The notes beneath the pieces were generated by a model. It did no database searches, had not been told where the DNA came from, and saw only the letters and a list, made by a program, of their open reading frames with translations. Positions 37,171-46,101 of a DNA stretch of 64,000 nt are shown one piece after another. Source of the stretch: Chthonomonas calidirosea (GTDB lineage Bacteria > Armatimonadota > Fimbriimonadia > Fimbriimonadales > Fimbriimonadaceae); NCBI GenBank assembly GCA_945882415.1, contig CAMCWC010000002.1, forward strand, positions 186,001 to 250,000, read 5' to 3'. Every line of letters starts with the position of its first letter. Position 1 is the stretch's first letter. The position numbers were made by a program, and so were the translations under genes.

Positions 37171-37686
37171 TCAGCCGCAGGCATGCTGGTCTAAGTAGTC
37201 GCGAACAATGTGGCGGGCGCGATGGAGTCGCGATTTCACTGCCGCAATAGATATTCCAAGCTCGCTTGCTGTCTCCTCGGCGGAAACTTGCTTTAACTCA
37301 CGCAGTTCGTAAACCTCTTTCATTTTGGGCGGAAGGGAGTCCAGAGCATCAATGACGCATCGATGCATTTCGGCAGCTTCGACCTGCAGTTCTACATTGA
37401 TTGACGGGTCTACAGGCTCGAATCCATCTTGTAGGGCCAGGATGGGCCGAAGTGCTTCGTGCCTTTTTATCCTGGTGCAGGCGCGCCTCGCGATCATAGC
37501 CAGCCACGCTTGAAATGCCGCAGGATCTTTGAGGTTTTCTTGGAATCGATATGCGTTCAGGAGCGATTCGACCAGGACATCCTCGGCATCATCGATGTTT
37601 CCGCAAACGCGGACCATCTGTCGATACACCGCATCTTTGTGCTGCCTGACGAGCCGCTCGTACTCCACGCTTGTATTGTGCTTCAC
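37171..37686 (-). CDS. ECF-family sigma factor coupled to dnaE2
   Basis: Sigma-70 family protein of 171 aa with region 2 (NIDDAEDVLVESLLNAYRF, FQAWLAMIARRACTRIKRH) and region 4 (LPPKMKEVYELRELKQVSAEETASELGISIAAVKSRLHRARH). Its ATG overlaps the dnaE2 stop by 4 nt. No anti-sigma gene is beside it; the neighbours downstream are the sulfur genes. It could be part of the damage response or control the sulfur genes. Confidence 0.93.
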   Translation of the reverse strand: MKHNTSVEYERLVRQHKDAVYRQMVRVCGNIDDAEDVLVESLLNAYRFQENLKDPAAFQAWLAMIARRACTRIKRHEALRPILALQDGFEPVDPSINVELQVEAAEMHRCVIDALDSLPPKMKEVYELRELKQVSAEETASELGISIAAVKSRLHRARHIVRDYLDQHACG

Positions 37687-40600
37687 CCCACTAGAAAGTC
37701 CGCGACGGCAACGGGGAGTTTGATTTTCCGATCTTGCAGTAGCTTTGGACGGTAAGGGAAAACGCGATGGGCCAAGAAGGCCATGTGACCATCTCGGTCT
37801 TGCGCCTCACCGATGATAGTCACGTACGGCGAACAGACAATTGCATGCCCGTCTCGCTGGTAAACAGCATCAAAGCAGGTGACATTGAGGAGCCCAGCTT
37901 CATCTTCAAGATCGAAGAAAACCACGCGCTTTCCGCTCGGGGTCGGGGGAAAGCGGAGTCGGATGGGATTGCCAACGACGATTGCCTTTTGCCCAGGTTT
38001 GAGGGATTTTGCCCGACTGCTGAGCACTCCCCCTCGGGAGGAAATGCGATCTCTTTCGAAGGCCATGAGGTGATGTTCAATATCAAGCCCCATCACGCGG
38101 CGCTCGTGAACGGCTTTCTCGGCTTCGGAAAAATCCTCAATCTCATTCGGAATTTGGGGTTCCGGGACGTCGAACGGTAGCTCAGGGTTTGCCGAAGGTT
38201 CGATTTCCGCCAGCGCCATTGCTTCTGGAATCGCCCAGAGGAGGGCTCGACGGTTGGGATGCAAAGAATCAAAAGCTCCGGCTAGGATCAGATTCTCTAA
38301 CTCATCACGGTTGGGCCGAATTCGGGAACAGAAATCGAAGATGGACCGAAACCGAATCTGCTGGTTTGCGGGGTTTGCGTGGAAACCCGTGCCCTCTGGT
38401 GCGGTACCGAGGTTGATCACGGTGGGGGTTTGGACGATTCGCTCACGGGTGTCTTCCGACAAGCCCGCAATTTGGGCGAGTCCCACCCGTATGGCCCCAT
38501 TCGGAACGATAACCTTCGGGTCCATCGCGCTTTTGGCGTCTTCGACGCTGAATTCCGCCCCAGATCGATTGACATCTGGGTGAAGGATTGGCACTCCCCG
38601 GACCCTTGCCTCATTGACGATGGTGCACGGGCCGTAGTAGCCCGCCGGTTGGGCAGAAAGGAGGGAGGCGAAGTACTCCGCCGGGAAGTTCTGCTGGCAG
38701 TAGACACTTCGAATCGAGACTTCGGCGAAGGCCAAAGCGTGACCCTGGGCGAAGCCGTAGCCTTTGAATCCCGCAACGTACTCAAACACCTGCTCAGCCA
38801 CCGCGGGGGAGAATCCGTTTGCGGTCACCCGCTTGAGAAGTTCATCCCGAATGGTCTGACCAAAATCTTCCCTTCGGCGCTTATGAATCGCATCCCGTAT
38901 GTCTTCTGCTTCCCCACCGGTATAGCCACAGAAGGTCTGTAAAAGCTGGTCAACCTGTTCCTGGAAAACGATGATTCCGTACGTGTGGCCTAGAATCACT
39001 TCGAATTTGGGATCGAGAAAGGTGTAGGGCTTGCCTCTTCTTCGGGCGATGAGTTCGTTGATCTTGACCGCACCACCGACACCGGGTCGGATGCCAGCTT
39101 GGACAAGACTCGCATCTTCCAGATTGTCGGTCTTTAGGCGAACGTGGGCTTGGCGCATGGCGGGAGAAGCGGATTGAGGGATGCCAATCAGCTCTCCCGA
39201 GCGAAAGGAACGATAGATTTCTGGATCGTCGATCGGCACCGACTGGACGTTAAAGCTCTCATCGTGCTGACGCATTCTCCTCTCGGTGCCTGAGAGCACA
39301 TCTTGCCCACGAAGACAGAGGATGTCGAACTTGTCAAAGTAATACTTTGCCGAACGCTTGTCCCATTGAATAAGGCGGAGATTTTCTTGTTGCCCGTCAT
39401 ATTCGCAGTCCGAAGCGCTCCACATGACGGGGACCGTTTCGGAAAGAGCCCGATCTGAAATGACCACCCCAGAGGAATGGCATCGCATGTCACGAGGAAC
39501 GTCCATAAGTAGCTCGGCGAGTCTGAAGACCCATCGGAACTTGTCTTTAGGAATGCCGCTGCCCCGAAGCTCGGGCTTCTTTTCGAGGGCAGACAGGATT
39601 TGGTCTGGCGCAACTCCTCCGTGCATGCGTTTCGCCAAGAAGCTGATGGACTCGCTGGGTAACCCGAGCGCTTTACCGACTTCGCGAATGATGCCACGGC
39701 TGCAGAAGGCGCCGATCGCGGCTACTTGCCCCACCCGGTCAACCCCGTACTTTTGAATCAGATAGTTCCGAATATCGTTCCTTCGGTGAGCCTCGAAATC
39801 GATATCAATATCCGGTCGCTTGGTGCCATCGTCGGGCAGAAATCGGTCGAAGTGGAGCTTGTGGCGAATCGCGTCGATTCGCGACATTCCGAGCACATAA
39901 GCAACCGCAGAATCCACAACCGAACCACGACCGCTGAGTTGGATATTCCGATCTCGAGCCCAATCGCAGAAGTCGGTTGCCACGAGGAAGTGACCCGAAA
40001 AACCAAGCTTCGCGATCCGAGCGAGCTCGAAGTGCAAGCGTTTTTTGTGCTTGACCGAATCCAGTCCATACACCGCTCTGGCGCGCACATCCACGATCTG
40101 CTTCAGGGCTTCGTCATCATTCTCATACAGGGCAGGGAGTCGGGTTCGGGAGGGCAAGACATCTTCATCAATCGCCTCAGCAATTCGAAAAGTGTTTTCG
40201 ACCCACTCTGGTTCATCCGCATATCGAGCGCGCATCTCGATTGCGGTCAGGAAGAATCTTTCGGCATTCATTGACCGCGCTGGCATGTGAGGCACGGCGG
40301 GTTGGCCGTCGGCTCTCTGCGGCTTGCGGCCGACCACTTCTTCCACCAAAGAAAGAGAGTGCGAGCACATCAGCGCGTCTTGCGCGGGAAACTGGTCGCG
40401 CCGTGGGTGGGTAATCGGCCCGCCAGCAACCTGGAGAAGTTGATGTCGCTCGGCTAGTTGATTGAGTCGAGACTCGACGATCTGCTCCCAAGGGTGCCAG
40501 GACCGCTCCATTTGAATGTAAACCTGCCCCACTCCGTAAAGCTCTTTCAAACGGGAAACGATCTCATCCGCCCGGTCTTGTTCGTTAGCCATAAGAGCAC

Positions 40601-41375
40601 GATTGACGGGACCCAGGTCACCACCGGTGAGACACAAAAGATCGCGAGAGTAGCGTTGCAACAAGGACCAATCGGCAAGGGGAAAACCTCGTGGCTGGTT
40701 CAAGTGGCATTCGGTGATGAGCTGCGAAAGTCCGGTGTATCCCCGCTTGCTACGGGCATAGAGGACCAAACTTCCGCCTTCCGGAATCTCGATGGACGCC
40801 CCGATTAGCGGCTTGATTCCTTGGCGATTGCAGGCTCGTTTGAATTCCACGCAACCAATCAGCGAGAAGGGATCGGCGATCCCTACGGCGGTGCAACCGC
40901 ATTGAGCGCCGTAGGCGGCTAGTTCCTCGGCGAGGATGATGCTTCGACCAAAGCCGTACCCCGACATGCCGTGAATCGCCACGTAAGGGCCCGATTGAGA
41001 TGGGGCGTAGGCAATAACCTGCCCTGCTTCCGGCCGAAGATCGGGGCGAGTCGGAACGGCTCGGTTTCGTGTTCTTGCTCCTAGACGCTCTTCTCGGACC
41101 CGTTCGTAATAGGTTTCGGGGAGATCACCACAAGCGGCCGCGCACTTCTCGTCGCGAACTTTTCGCTCTCGCAGAACCCAGTCCTCAACATGGTTGTCGT
41201 TGAGGGGCTTTTGACCTGGCGCATCTTTGATGGCAAAGGCAGAGAGCTCTTCAATGTGCTCGCGCCATCTGCCCTTCGGGTCGACGAAGCGGGTGACCTC
41301 GCGCTGGGGTTTGAACTCCCACCATTCGCCCGCTTCTCGCCACTGGGAGAGAACCTTAGACCCAGCCGGTAGCAT
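37683..41375 (-). CDS. dnaE2: Error-prone DNA polymerase DnaE2 (ImuC) with N-terminal extension
   Basis: C-family polymerase of 1230 aa. The catalytic aspartates lie in PDIDIDFE (about 523-528), with GRGSVVDSAVAY before it and the helix-hairpin-helix and OB domains after. The PHP domain starts only near residue 132, and its metal motif is lost: IHGMSG replaces the usual HxHS. About 125 residues precede it, including REAGEWWEFKPQREVTRFV, which resembles DUF6504, a domain often encoded next to imuB. ATG 41375 overlaps the imuB end by 20 nt. With ImuB it would carry out mutagenic bypass of DNA lesions. Family is secure; the extension assignment is by eye. Confidence 0.9.
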   Translation of the reverse strand: MLPAGSKVLSQWREAGEWWEFKPQREVTRFVDPKGRWREHIEELSAFAIKDAPGQKPLNDNHVEDWVLRERKVRDEKCAAACGDLPETYYERVREERLGARTRNRAVPTRPDLRPEAGQVIAYAPSQSGPYVAIHGMSGYGFGRSIILAEELAAYGAQCGCTAVGIADPFSLIGCVEFKRACNRQGIKPLIGASIEIPEGGSLVLYARSKRGYTGLSQLITECHLNQPRGFPLADWSLLQRYSRDLLCLTGGDLGPVNRALMANEQDRADEIVSRLKELYGVGQVYIQMERSWHPWEQIVESRLNQLAERHQLLQVAGGPITHPRRDQFPAQDALMCSHSLSLVEEVVGRKPQRADGQPAVPHMPARSMNAERFFLTAIEMRARYADEPEWVENTFRIAEAIDEDVLPSRTRLPALYENDDEALKQIVDVRARAVYGLDSVKHKKRLHFELARIAKLGFSGHFLVATDFCDWARDRNIQLSGRGSVVDSAVAYVLGMSRIDAIRHKLHFDRFLPDDGTKRPDIDIDFEAHRRNDIRNYLIQKYGVDRVGQVAAIGAFCSRGIIREVGKALGLPSESISFLAKRMHGGVAPDQILSALEKKPELRGSGIPKDKFRWVFRLAELLMDVPRDMRCHSSGVVISDRALSETVPVMWSASDCEYDGQQENLRLIQWDKRSAKYYFDKFDILCLRGQDVLSGTERRMRQHDESFNVQSVPIDDPEIYRSFRSGELIGIPQSASPAMRQAHVRLKTDNLEDASLVQAGIRPGVGGAVKINELIARRRGKPYTFLDPKFEVILGHTYGIIVFQEQVDQLLQTFCGYTGGEAEDIRDAIHKRRREDFGQTIRDELLKRVTANGFSPAVAEQVFEYVAGFKGYGFAQGHALAFAEVSIRSVYCQQNFPAEYFASLLSAQPAGYYGPCTIVNEARVRGVPILHPDVNRSGAEFSVEDAKSAMDPKVIVPNGAIRVGLAQIAGLSEDTRERIVQTPTVINLGTAPEGTGFHANPANQQIRFRSIFDFCSRIRPNRDELENLILAGAFDSLHPNRRALLWAIPEAMALAEIEPSANPELPFDVPEPQIPNEIEDFSEAEKAVHERRVMGLDIEHHLMAFERDRISSRGGVLSSRAKSLKPGQKAIVVGNPIRLRFPPTPSGKRVVFFDLEDEAGLLNVTCFDAVYQRDGHAIVCSPYVTIIGEAQDRDGHMAFLAHRVFPYRPKLLQDRKIKLPVAVADFLVG

Positions 41376-42525
41376 CTTGATACGCTCGGAGCAGTTGCTT
41401 TCGGCGAGGGGTCGGCATCTCTGCCCCGGTCTTAATCGACTCATCGCCAAAGACCGACTTGACTCGATCAATCGCCACGTCCGCAGCGGTGGTGCGCATG
41501 CGCTGATCGAGGTACGCCCCGAATGCCGACTGAACCCTCTTTGTTCGAATCGTGCGGGGCATTCGGACTCGAATGCCGACCACGGACTTCACCGGAATGT
41601 CTCGCATCATGAGGATGAGTGCGGCGTAGAGGGAGGTTTCCGCCTGCATTGAGCGCGCAAAGGTGCGCTTTCGAGCAATCGGTGGCCCATCTTCCTGATC
41701 AAATAGAAGTTCTAGCGTCTTGCCCTGCCGATCTTCTTCAATGAGGGTTTGGGAAAGCCGGTCGGCAAGCGTTTGCATCGCCTCATCCAGCATCGTCAGG
41801 TCTTCGACCGCGCCTTCGAACATCAGGCGGTCGGCGACGGATTCCGGTGGATAGGCGTCTTCTACATGGGCATCTCCCCCGCCTTTGGCAAGGATTCTGA
41901 TGCTGTCTCCAAGCTCTCCAAACTGCTTGCGAAGGACGGCGGCGGACAGGCTGGCCACTTGGCCCATGGTCTCGTAGCCGAGGAAGACGAGTTTGTCCCG
42001 GACTTCCAATGGCAGAGACTCCAGTTGCATCACGGGATACCGCTTTACAAACTCGAGACTTGACGCCGTGACGTCAAAAATAAGCTGGGCCATGCTTGCC
42101 TCATTGGCGGCTGCTTCGGCAGTCCACCTGGTTACCCCTGCTCCACCGCGTCCGCCATCCAAGCGCAGCACAAGGGAATCGGCCAGGTTCCGGGGATTCG
42201 GATGCCGACTCAGATCGAGCAACGCACGATGCATATCGAACGGCTCCACGAAATCGGTGTATTCGGCGCAGATGTTGAGCCAGCGCTCTTGGGCGTCTCG
42301 GAATTCCTCCTCGCGGTAGGCATAGAAGTTCCCCCCTTCCGCAAGCAGTTTCGCCTCTGCGAGGCCCATTCCGACCTTGATTCCGAGCGATCTTGCCTTC
42401 AGATTTGCATCAAGCACCTGCTTATCCCGATGCACCACCAAGGGGCGCTTTGCCAGATGGGGCTCTCGGGTTTCCAGGGTTCGGGTGTAAAACCGACTGA
42501 TCCGGACGCAAAGCAAATATCGCAT
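41356..42525 (-). CDS. imuB: ImuB-like catalytically dead Y-family polymerase
   Basis: Protein of 389 aa with Y-family layout (fingers RKARSLGIKVGMGLAEAKLL type, little finger at the C-terminus) but both acidic catalytic motifs are gone: the first strand reads CVRISRF rather than xDMDxF, and VEPFDMHRALLDLS replaces the S-DE-xxLD motif. This is the trait of ImuB, a scaffold that brings DnaE2 to the clamp. The start ATG 42525 lies 10 nt after a TATAAT box. Coupled to dnaE2 by 20 nt. Confidence 0.88.
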   Translation of the reverse strand: MRYLLCVRISRFYTRTLETREPHLAKRPLVVHRDKQVLDANLKARSLGIKVGMGLAEAKLLAEGGNFYAYREEEFRDAQERWLNICAEYTDFVEPFDMHRALLDLSRHPNPRNLADSLVLRLDGGRGGAGVTRWTAEAAANEASMAQLIFDVTASSLEFVKRYPVMQLESLPLEVRDKLVFLGYETMGQVASLSAAVLRKQFGELGDSIRILAKGGGDAHVEDAYPPESVADRLMFEGAVEDLTMLDEAMQTLADRLSQTLIEEDRQGKTLELLFDQEDGPPIARKRTFARSMQAETSLYAALILMMRDIPVKSVVGIRVRMPRTIRTKRVQSAFGAYLDQRMRTTAADVAIDRVKSVFGDESIKTGAEMPTPRRKQLLRAYQDATGWV

Positions 42526-42535
42526 GACTGACATG

Positions 42536-42564
42536 ATTATAGTAGACATACGTCCACATTGCAA
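42536..42564 (-). promoter_or_regulatory. imuB promoter with a palindromic candidate damage-response operator
   Basis: Minus strand: TTGCAA (-35, 42559-42564), 17-bp spacer, TATAAT (-10, 42536-42541). The spacer contains TGGAC-GTAT-GTCTA, an imperfect 5-bp inverted repeat with 4-nt centre (42543-42556), well placed to block RNA polymerase. The glycosylase gene is read from the other strand just beyond, so both genes could be controlled. Confidence 0.55.
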
Positions 42565-42573
42565 GGAAAATTT

Positions 42574-43176
42574 ATGACCCAGGAAGAATTTCGGAGCCTT
42601 GCCGAACGGGATGTCTTACTGGCCTCCCACCGACTGCTTGGTGCGACGAAGCGGCTGGGCGAACTATCTGCCCGGATTGTCGAAGTGGAGGCTTACCGCG
42701 GCATCGATGATGCGGGCTGCCACGCCTACAACCGCCGAAGCCCGAAGTGCGAAACCATGTACAGCCGGCCCGGACATGCCTATGTCTACTTCACCTATGG
42801 CAACCACTGGATGTTGAATCTGGTTGCCTTGCCCGTGGATGAGGCGGGGGCGATTCTGATCCGTGCCGCCGAGCCGCTGACCGGCTTAGAGGAGATGCAA
42901 GCACGACGGAAGCAAACCGATCCGCGGCAATTGCTTTCTGGCCCGGGGAAGCTGTGTCAAGCCTTTGGGATCGACCGCTTGTTTGACAACTCTGACCTTC
43001 TAGATTTGGCGGACCTGAGCATTGAAATTGCCCCTGATCCAGTTACCAACATGGTCGTCGGAACTCGGATTGGACTTGCCGTCGGGAAAGGTGACGAACT
43101 TCCCTGGCGCTTTATCGACGGCGACCGAATGGCTTGGATTTCCCGTCCATTGCCGAAGCCGCTCGTTCGTACTTGA
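42574..43176 (+). CDS. DNA-3-methyladenine glycosylase, AAG/MPG type
   Basis: Protein of 200 aa. Has the family motif IVEVEAYRGIDDAGCHAY with the catalytic Glu, the RSPKCETMYSRPGHAYVYFTYG block and GPGKLCQAFGID. Removes alkylated purines. An AAGGA ribosome site precedes ATG 42574. It overlaps the photolyase gene tail to tail by 65 nt, leaving no space for a terminator. Confidence 0.95.
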   Translation: MTQEEFRSLAERDVLLASHRLLGATKRLGELSARIVEVEAYRGIDDAGCHAYNRRSPKCETMYSRPGHAYVYFTYGNHWMLNLVALPVDEAGAILIRAAEPLTGLEEMQARRKQTDPRQLLSGPGKLCQAFGIDRLFDNSDLLDLADLSIEIAPDPVTNMVVGTRIGLAVGKGDELPWRFIDGDRMAWISRPLPKPLVRT

Positions 43177-44494
43177 TCCGATTTTCCCGGGCAGATAGAT
43201 CGAAGTTCACGATCTCGGGCAAGTTCTCTGAGTGCCAGTTTGGGAGCCAGTGCTTAACGAACTTGCCATCGGGATCGTACTGTTGAGCCTGGCGCTTGAG
43301 GTTGAATAGGCGAAACTCGCGCGCGTCGTTGCCAACTCCGGCGGCATATTGCCAGTTTCCGTAGTTCGAGCCGACCTCGTAATCCACGAGCTGACTTTCA
43401 AACCACTCCGCTCCCAACCGCCAGTCTAGGCCGAGGTTCTTGGTGAAGAAGCTGGCGACGATCTGACGGCTTCTATTACTGGTGTATCCGGTGGCTAGCA
43501 GCTCACGCATCGCGGCATCGACTAGGGGAAAACCGGTTCTTCCAGTTCGCCACGCTTCCAAGTGCTCCTTGTTACGAGACCAAGGAAGGTCCAATCCCTG
43601 AAGGCCGGAGCGGCGGAAGAGCTTGGACCCGAATTTCTCTAGGGTGAAGCGGAAAAAATCGCGCCAGAGCAGTTCGAAAATGAGCCAGTAGGTGGAGTCG
43701 TTTGCGCCGCGATCCGCCTCGTATCGCTTGATTTCCCAGTAGATGCTTCGGGCCGAGATGCAGCCATGAGCTAGGTAGGGCGAGAACTTTGAACTGTCGT
43801 CAAGCAGCAGCATCCCGTTTCGCGTTTCTTTGTAGGTTCGCAGCCGGTTGGTGTCCCATAGGTAGTGCTTTACCCTTGCCTGAGCGGCGGATTCACCACC
43901 CGGAAAGGGCGACTTCGCGAGGTCGGCGCTGGAGGGAACATCACCGAGATTGAGATTAAGGTCGGGCCAGGGTTGAGGTTTCGAAAGATGGGTTGCGGAG
44001 CGGATTCGCCAATCTGATTCCACGGCTTTGCGGAACGTCGTGAACAGGTTCGGTAGCTCTTCGATCGTGAACGGGAGATCCTTGGGATGAATGAGCGTGT
44101 AGTTCTCGTGTCGATAGCACTTTCCACGGTGGAGAGCCTCCACCGGCGCTGCCTCGGTTTGCTCCTCTGGGGCAGGTTCGGCTGAATAGTGGATAGACCG
44201 GATTTCCACCACGTTTGCAAGCTCAGTCATGGCTTCGGTGACTGACCCGTGACGGATGACCAAGGGGATTCTGAGCTTTTTGAGCTGAGCCCGGAGATCT
44301 TCGAGGGACTCAAGGATGAACCGCTTTCGGATATCCCCGATCTTGGGGTGGCCTTCGGAAGTGAGCGCATTCCAGTGCTCGTTCATCACGTAGAGACCGA
44401 CCGTTACGCCCTGTGCTGACATAGCGGCGGAGAGCGCGGGGTGGTCTTGCACTCGCAGATCGTTCCTGAACCAGACAACGTTAACGCTCACCAC
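43112..44494 (-). CDS. DASH-type cryptochrome / deoxyribodipyrimidine photolyase
   Basis: Protein of about 460 aa. N-terminal antenna domain opens VNVVWFRNDLRVQDHPAL; FAD domain has KFSPYLAHGCISARSIYW, GRTGFPLVDAAMREL and GYTSNRSRQIVASF; the C-terminal NWQYAAGVGNDAREFRLFN points to the CRY-DASH group. Uses light to repair cyclobutane dimers, mostly in single-stranded or loop DNA. The start is uncertain: GTG 44494 is preferred since ATG 44536 would overlap the divergent antiporter start. Confidence 0.92.
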   Translation of the reverse strand: MVSVNVVWFRNDLRVQDHPALSAAMSAQGVTVGLYVMNEHWNALTSEGHPKIGDIRKRFILESLEDLRAQLKKLRIPLVIRHGSVTEAMTELANVVEIRSIHYSAEPAPEEQTEAAPVEALHRGKCYRHENYTLIHPKDLPFTIEELPNLFTTFRKAVESDWRIRSATHLSKPQPWPDLNLNLGDVPSSADLAKSPFPGGESAAQARVKHYLWDTNRLRTYKETRNGMLLLDDSSKFSPYLAHGCISARSIYWEIKRYEADRGANDSTYWLIFELLWRDFFRFTLEKFGSKLFRRSGLQGLDLPWSRNKEHLEAWRTGRTGFPLVDAAMRELLATGYTSNRSRQIVASFFTKNLGLDWRLGAEWFESQLVDYEVGSNYGNWQYAAGVGNDAREFRLFNLKRQAQQYDPDGKFVKHWLPNWHSENLPEIVNFDLSARENRIKYERAASAMDGKSKPFGRRR

Positions 44495-44529
44495 GTCATA
44501 TACGAGGATCAGCCGGAGTATGGTTAACC

Positions 44530-46101
44530 GTGCCAATTGCTGCTGCCGACATCAGCGGGTTTGCCGCTTCCCTTGCGCTTCTTGGCGTGGTTCTACTTTT
44601 GGCCGGGCTGTTTAGCGGCTGGGTAGAGCGTAGCGGGACGCCTCAGGTGGCGGTCTTCCTCGCGCTCGGAGCGATCATCGGGCCGTTCGGGATGAAGGCG
44701 TTTGATATCCCGATTGATTCGGAAGCGCTTCGAATTGTCAGCACGCTCACACTTGCCCTGATTCTTTTCACAGAAGCCCTCACGCTCGACTTTCGCGAGG
44801 TGAAGAAGAACGCGAAGCTTGCCATGCTGATCCTGGGGCCGGGGACGGTTTTGGCGATGCTGGCGATCGCGGGCGTATCGCACTCGCTCTTGAAGATTGA
44901 GCTACCGATGGCGCTGATCCTCGGGGCGGCATTGGCGAGTACGGATCCGGTTTTGCTGCGGCCGCTACTTCGGTGGACCGGGTTGCCGAAGGATACGCGG
45001 TTGGCTCTGAGACTTGAGAGCGGCCTTAATGACGTGGTTTTGCTGCCGGTGATCATCGTTTGTATTGCCACGATGATGTCGGCGGGTGAGCCGGTGAACA
45101 TTCCAAAGACCATTTTTCAGGTCCTCGTGATGAGCCCGATTTCGGGTGGGCTGGTTGGGCTTTTGGCGGTGGCGACGCTGACTTACGTTCGGCGGGCGAT
45201 TGGAATCAAGCGGGAATACGAGTCGCTTTACAGCCTGGGAGTTTGCTTTGTGTCGTTTGGCGTAGCGGAGGCGATTCATGCCAGCGGGTTTGTGGCGGCG
45301 TTTGCGGCGGGGGCGGTGATTGCGACACTGGACGTTGAACTTTGCGACTGCTTCCACGAATATGGCGAGACCACCGGCGAGTTGGCGGTGCTTTCGACGT
45401 TTGTTTTGCTCGGGGTTTCGGTGGTTTGGTCGGGGTTTGACTTCACCGGGTGGGATTACGCGCTGGTAGTGGTGTTGGCTTTAGTGGCGCGGCCGGCGGC
45501 GCTTTGGTTTGCGGTGAGTCGGACCGGCATGAAGCGGCGGAGCAAGATCACGCTGGCCTGGTTTGGACCGCGTGGGCTTAGTTCGATTTTGATGGTGCTG
45601 ATTCCGGTCTTTGCGGACGTTCCGGGAGCGGCTTACTTGTTCAAGATCGCCTGTTCAGTGATGCTGGTCAGCATTGTTTTGCACGGCGGAACGGTCATGT
45701 GGCTGGAGCGGCAGAGCCAGATTCAGAAGGGCGAGAAGATGATCATCCCTACAACCGGGCCGGGACCGGTGGTTTCGGTTTCCGAGGTTTTGCAGCGGGT
45801 CGCGGATGGGGAGGATTTGATGTTTATCGATGCCCGGTCGAATAAGGGCTATTTGGCTAGCTCAGAGACGATTCCGGGATCGATTCGCGTTGATCCAGAT
45901 CGGGCGGTGGCACAGATATCGAGTCGAGACATAGACCAGGACACGATGCTGGTGGCTTACTGTGGGTGTCCGAACGATCGGACGAGCCGGATTGTGGCGG
46001 GGCAGTTGCGCGGCGGCGGATTTGAGCAGGCTTATGCGTTAGAAGGGGGCTGGGACGCTTGGATTGCCGCCGGCCAGCCCCTGGTTTCAAAGGACGCTTA
46101 G
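44530..46101 (+). CDS. CPA1 Na+/H+ antiporter fused to a rhodanese domain
   Basis: Protein of 523 aa. Residues 1-400 are a cation:proton antiporter with about 12 helices; ion-site motifs are ASTDPVLL and ESGLNDVVLLPV, where the usual NhaP ND pair is kept. From about 410 a rhodanese domain follows with FIDARSNKGYLASS and a cysteine loop YCGCPND. GTG start at 44530. The rhodanese could sense sulfane sulfur or redox state and gate transport. It ends with a 4-nt overlap of the convergent hsp20 stop. Confidence 0.88.
   Translation: MPIAAADISGFAASLALLGVVLLLAGLFSGWVERSGTPQVAVFLALGAIIGPFGMKAFDIPIDSEALRIVSTLTLALILFTEALTLDFREVKKNAKLAMLILGPGTVLAMLAIAGVSHSLLKIELPMALILGAALASTDPVLLRPLLRWTGLPKDTRLALRLESGLNDVVLLPVIIVCIATMMSAGEPVNIPKTIFQVLVMSPISGGLVGLLAVATLTYVRRAIGIKREYESLYSLGVCFVSFGVAEAIHASGFVAAFAAGAVIATLDVELCDCFHEYGETTGELAVLSTFVLLGVSVVWSGFDFTGWDYALVVVLALVARPAALWFAVSRTGMKRRSKITLAWFGPRGLSSILMVLIPVFADVPGAAYLFKIACSVMLVSIVLHGGTVMWLERQSQIQKGEKMIIPTTGPGPVVSVSEVLQRVADGEDLMFIDARSNKGYLASSETIPGSIRVDPDRAVAQISSRDIDQDTMLVAYCGCPNDRTSRIVAGQLRGGGFEQAYALEGGWDAWIAAGQPLVSKDA

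Noticed and set aside
41376-41471. Earlier start for dnaE2 at 41471
   Set aside because: Would add 32 residues inside imuB in an Arg/Ser-rich stretch; ATG 41375 matches the beginning of the recognisable N-terminal domain.
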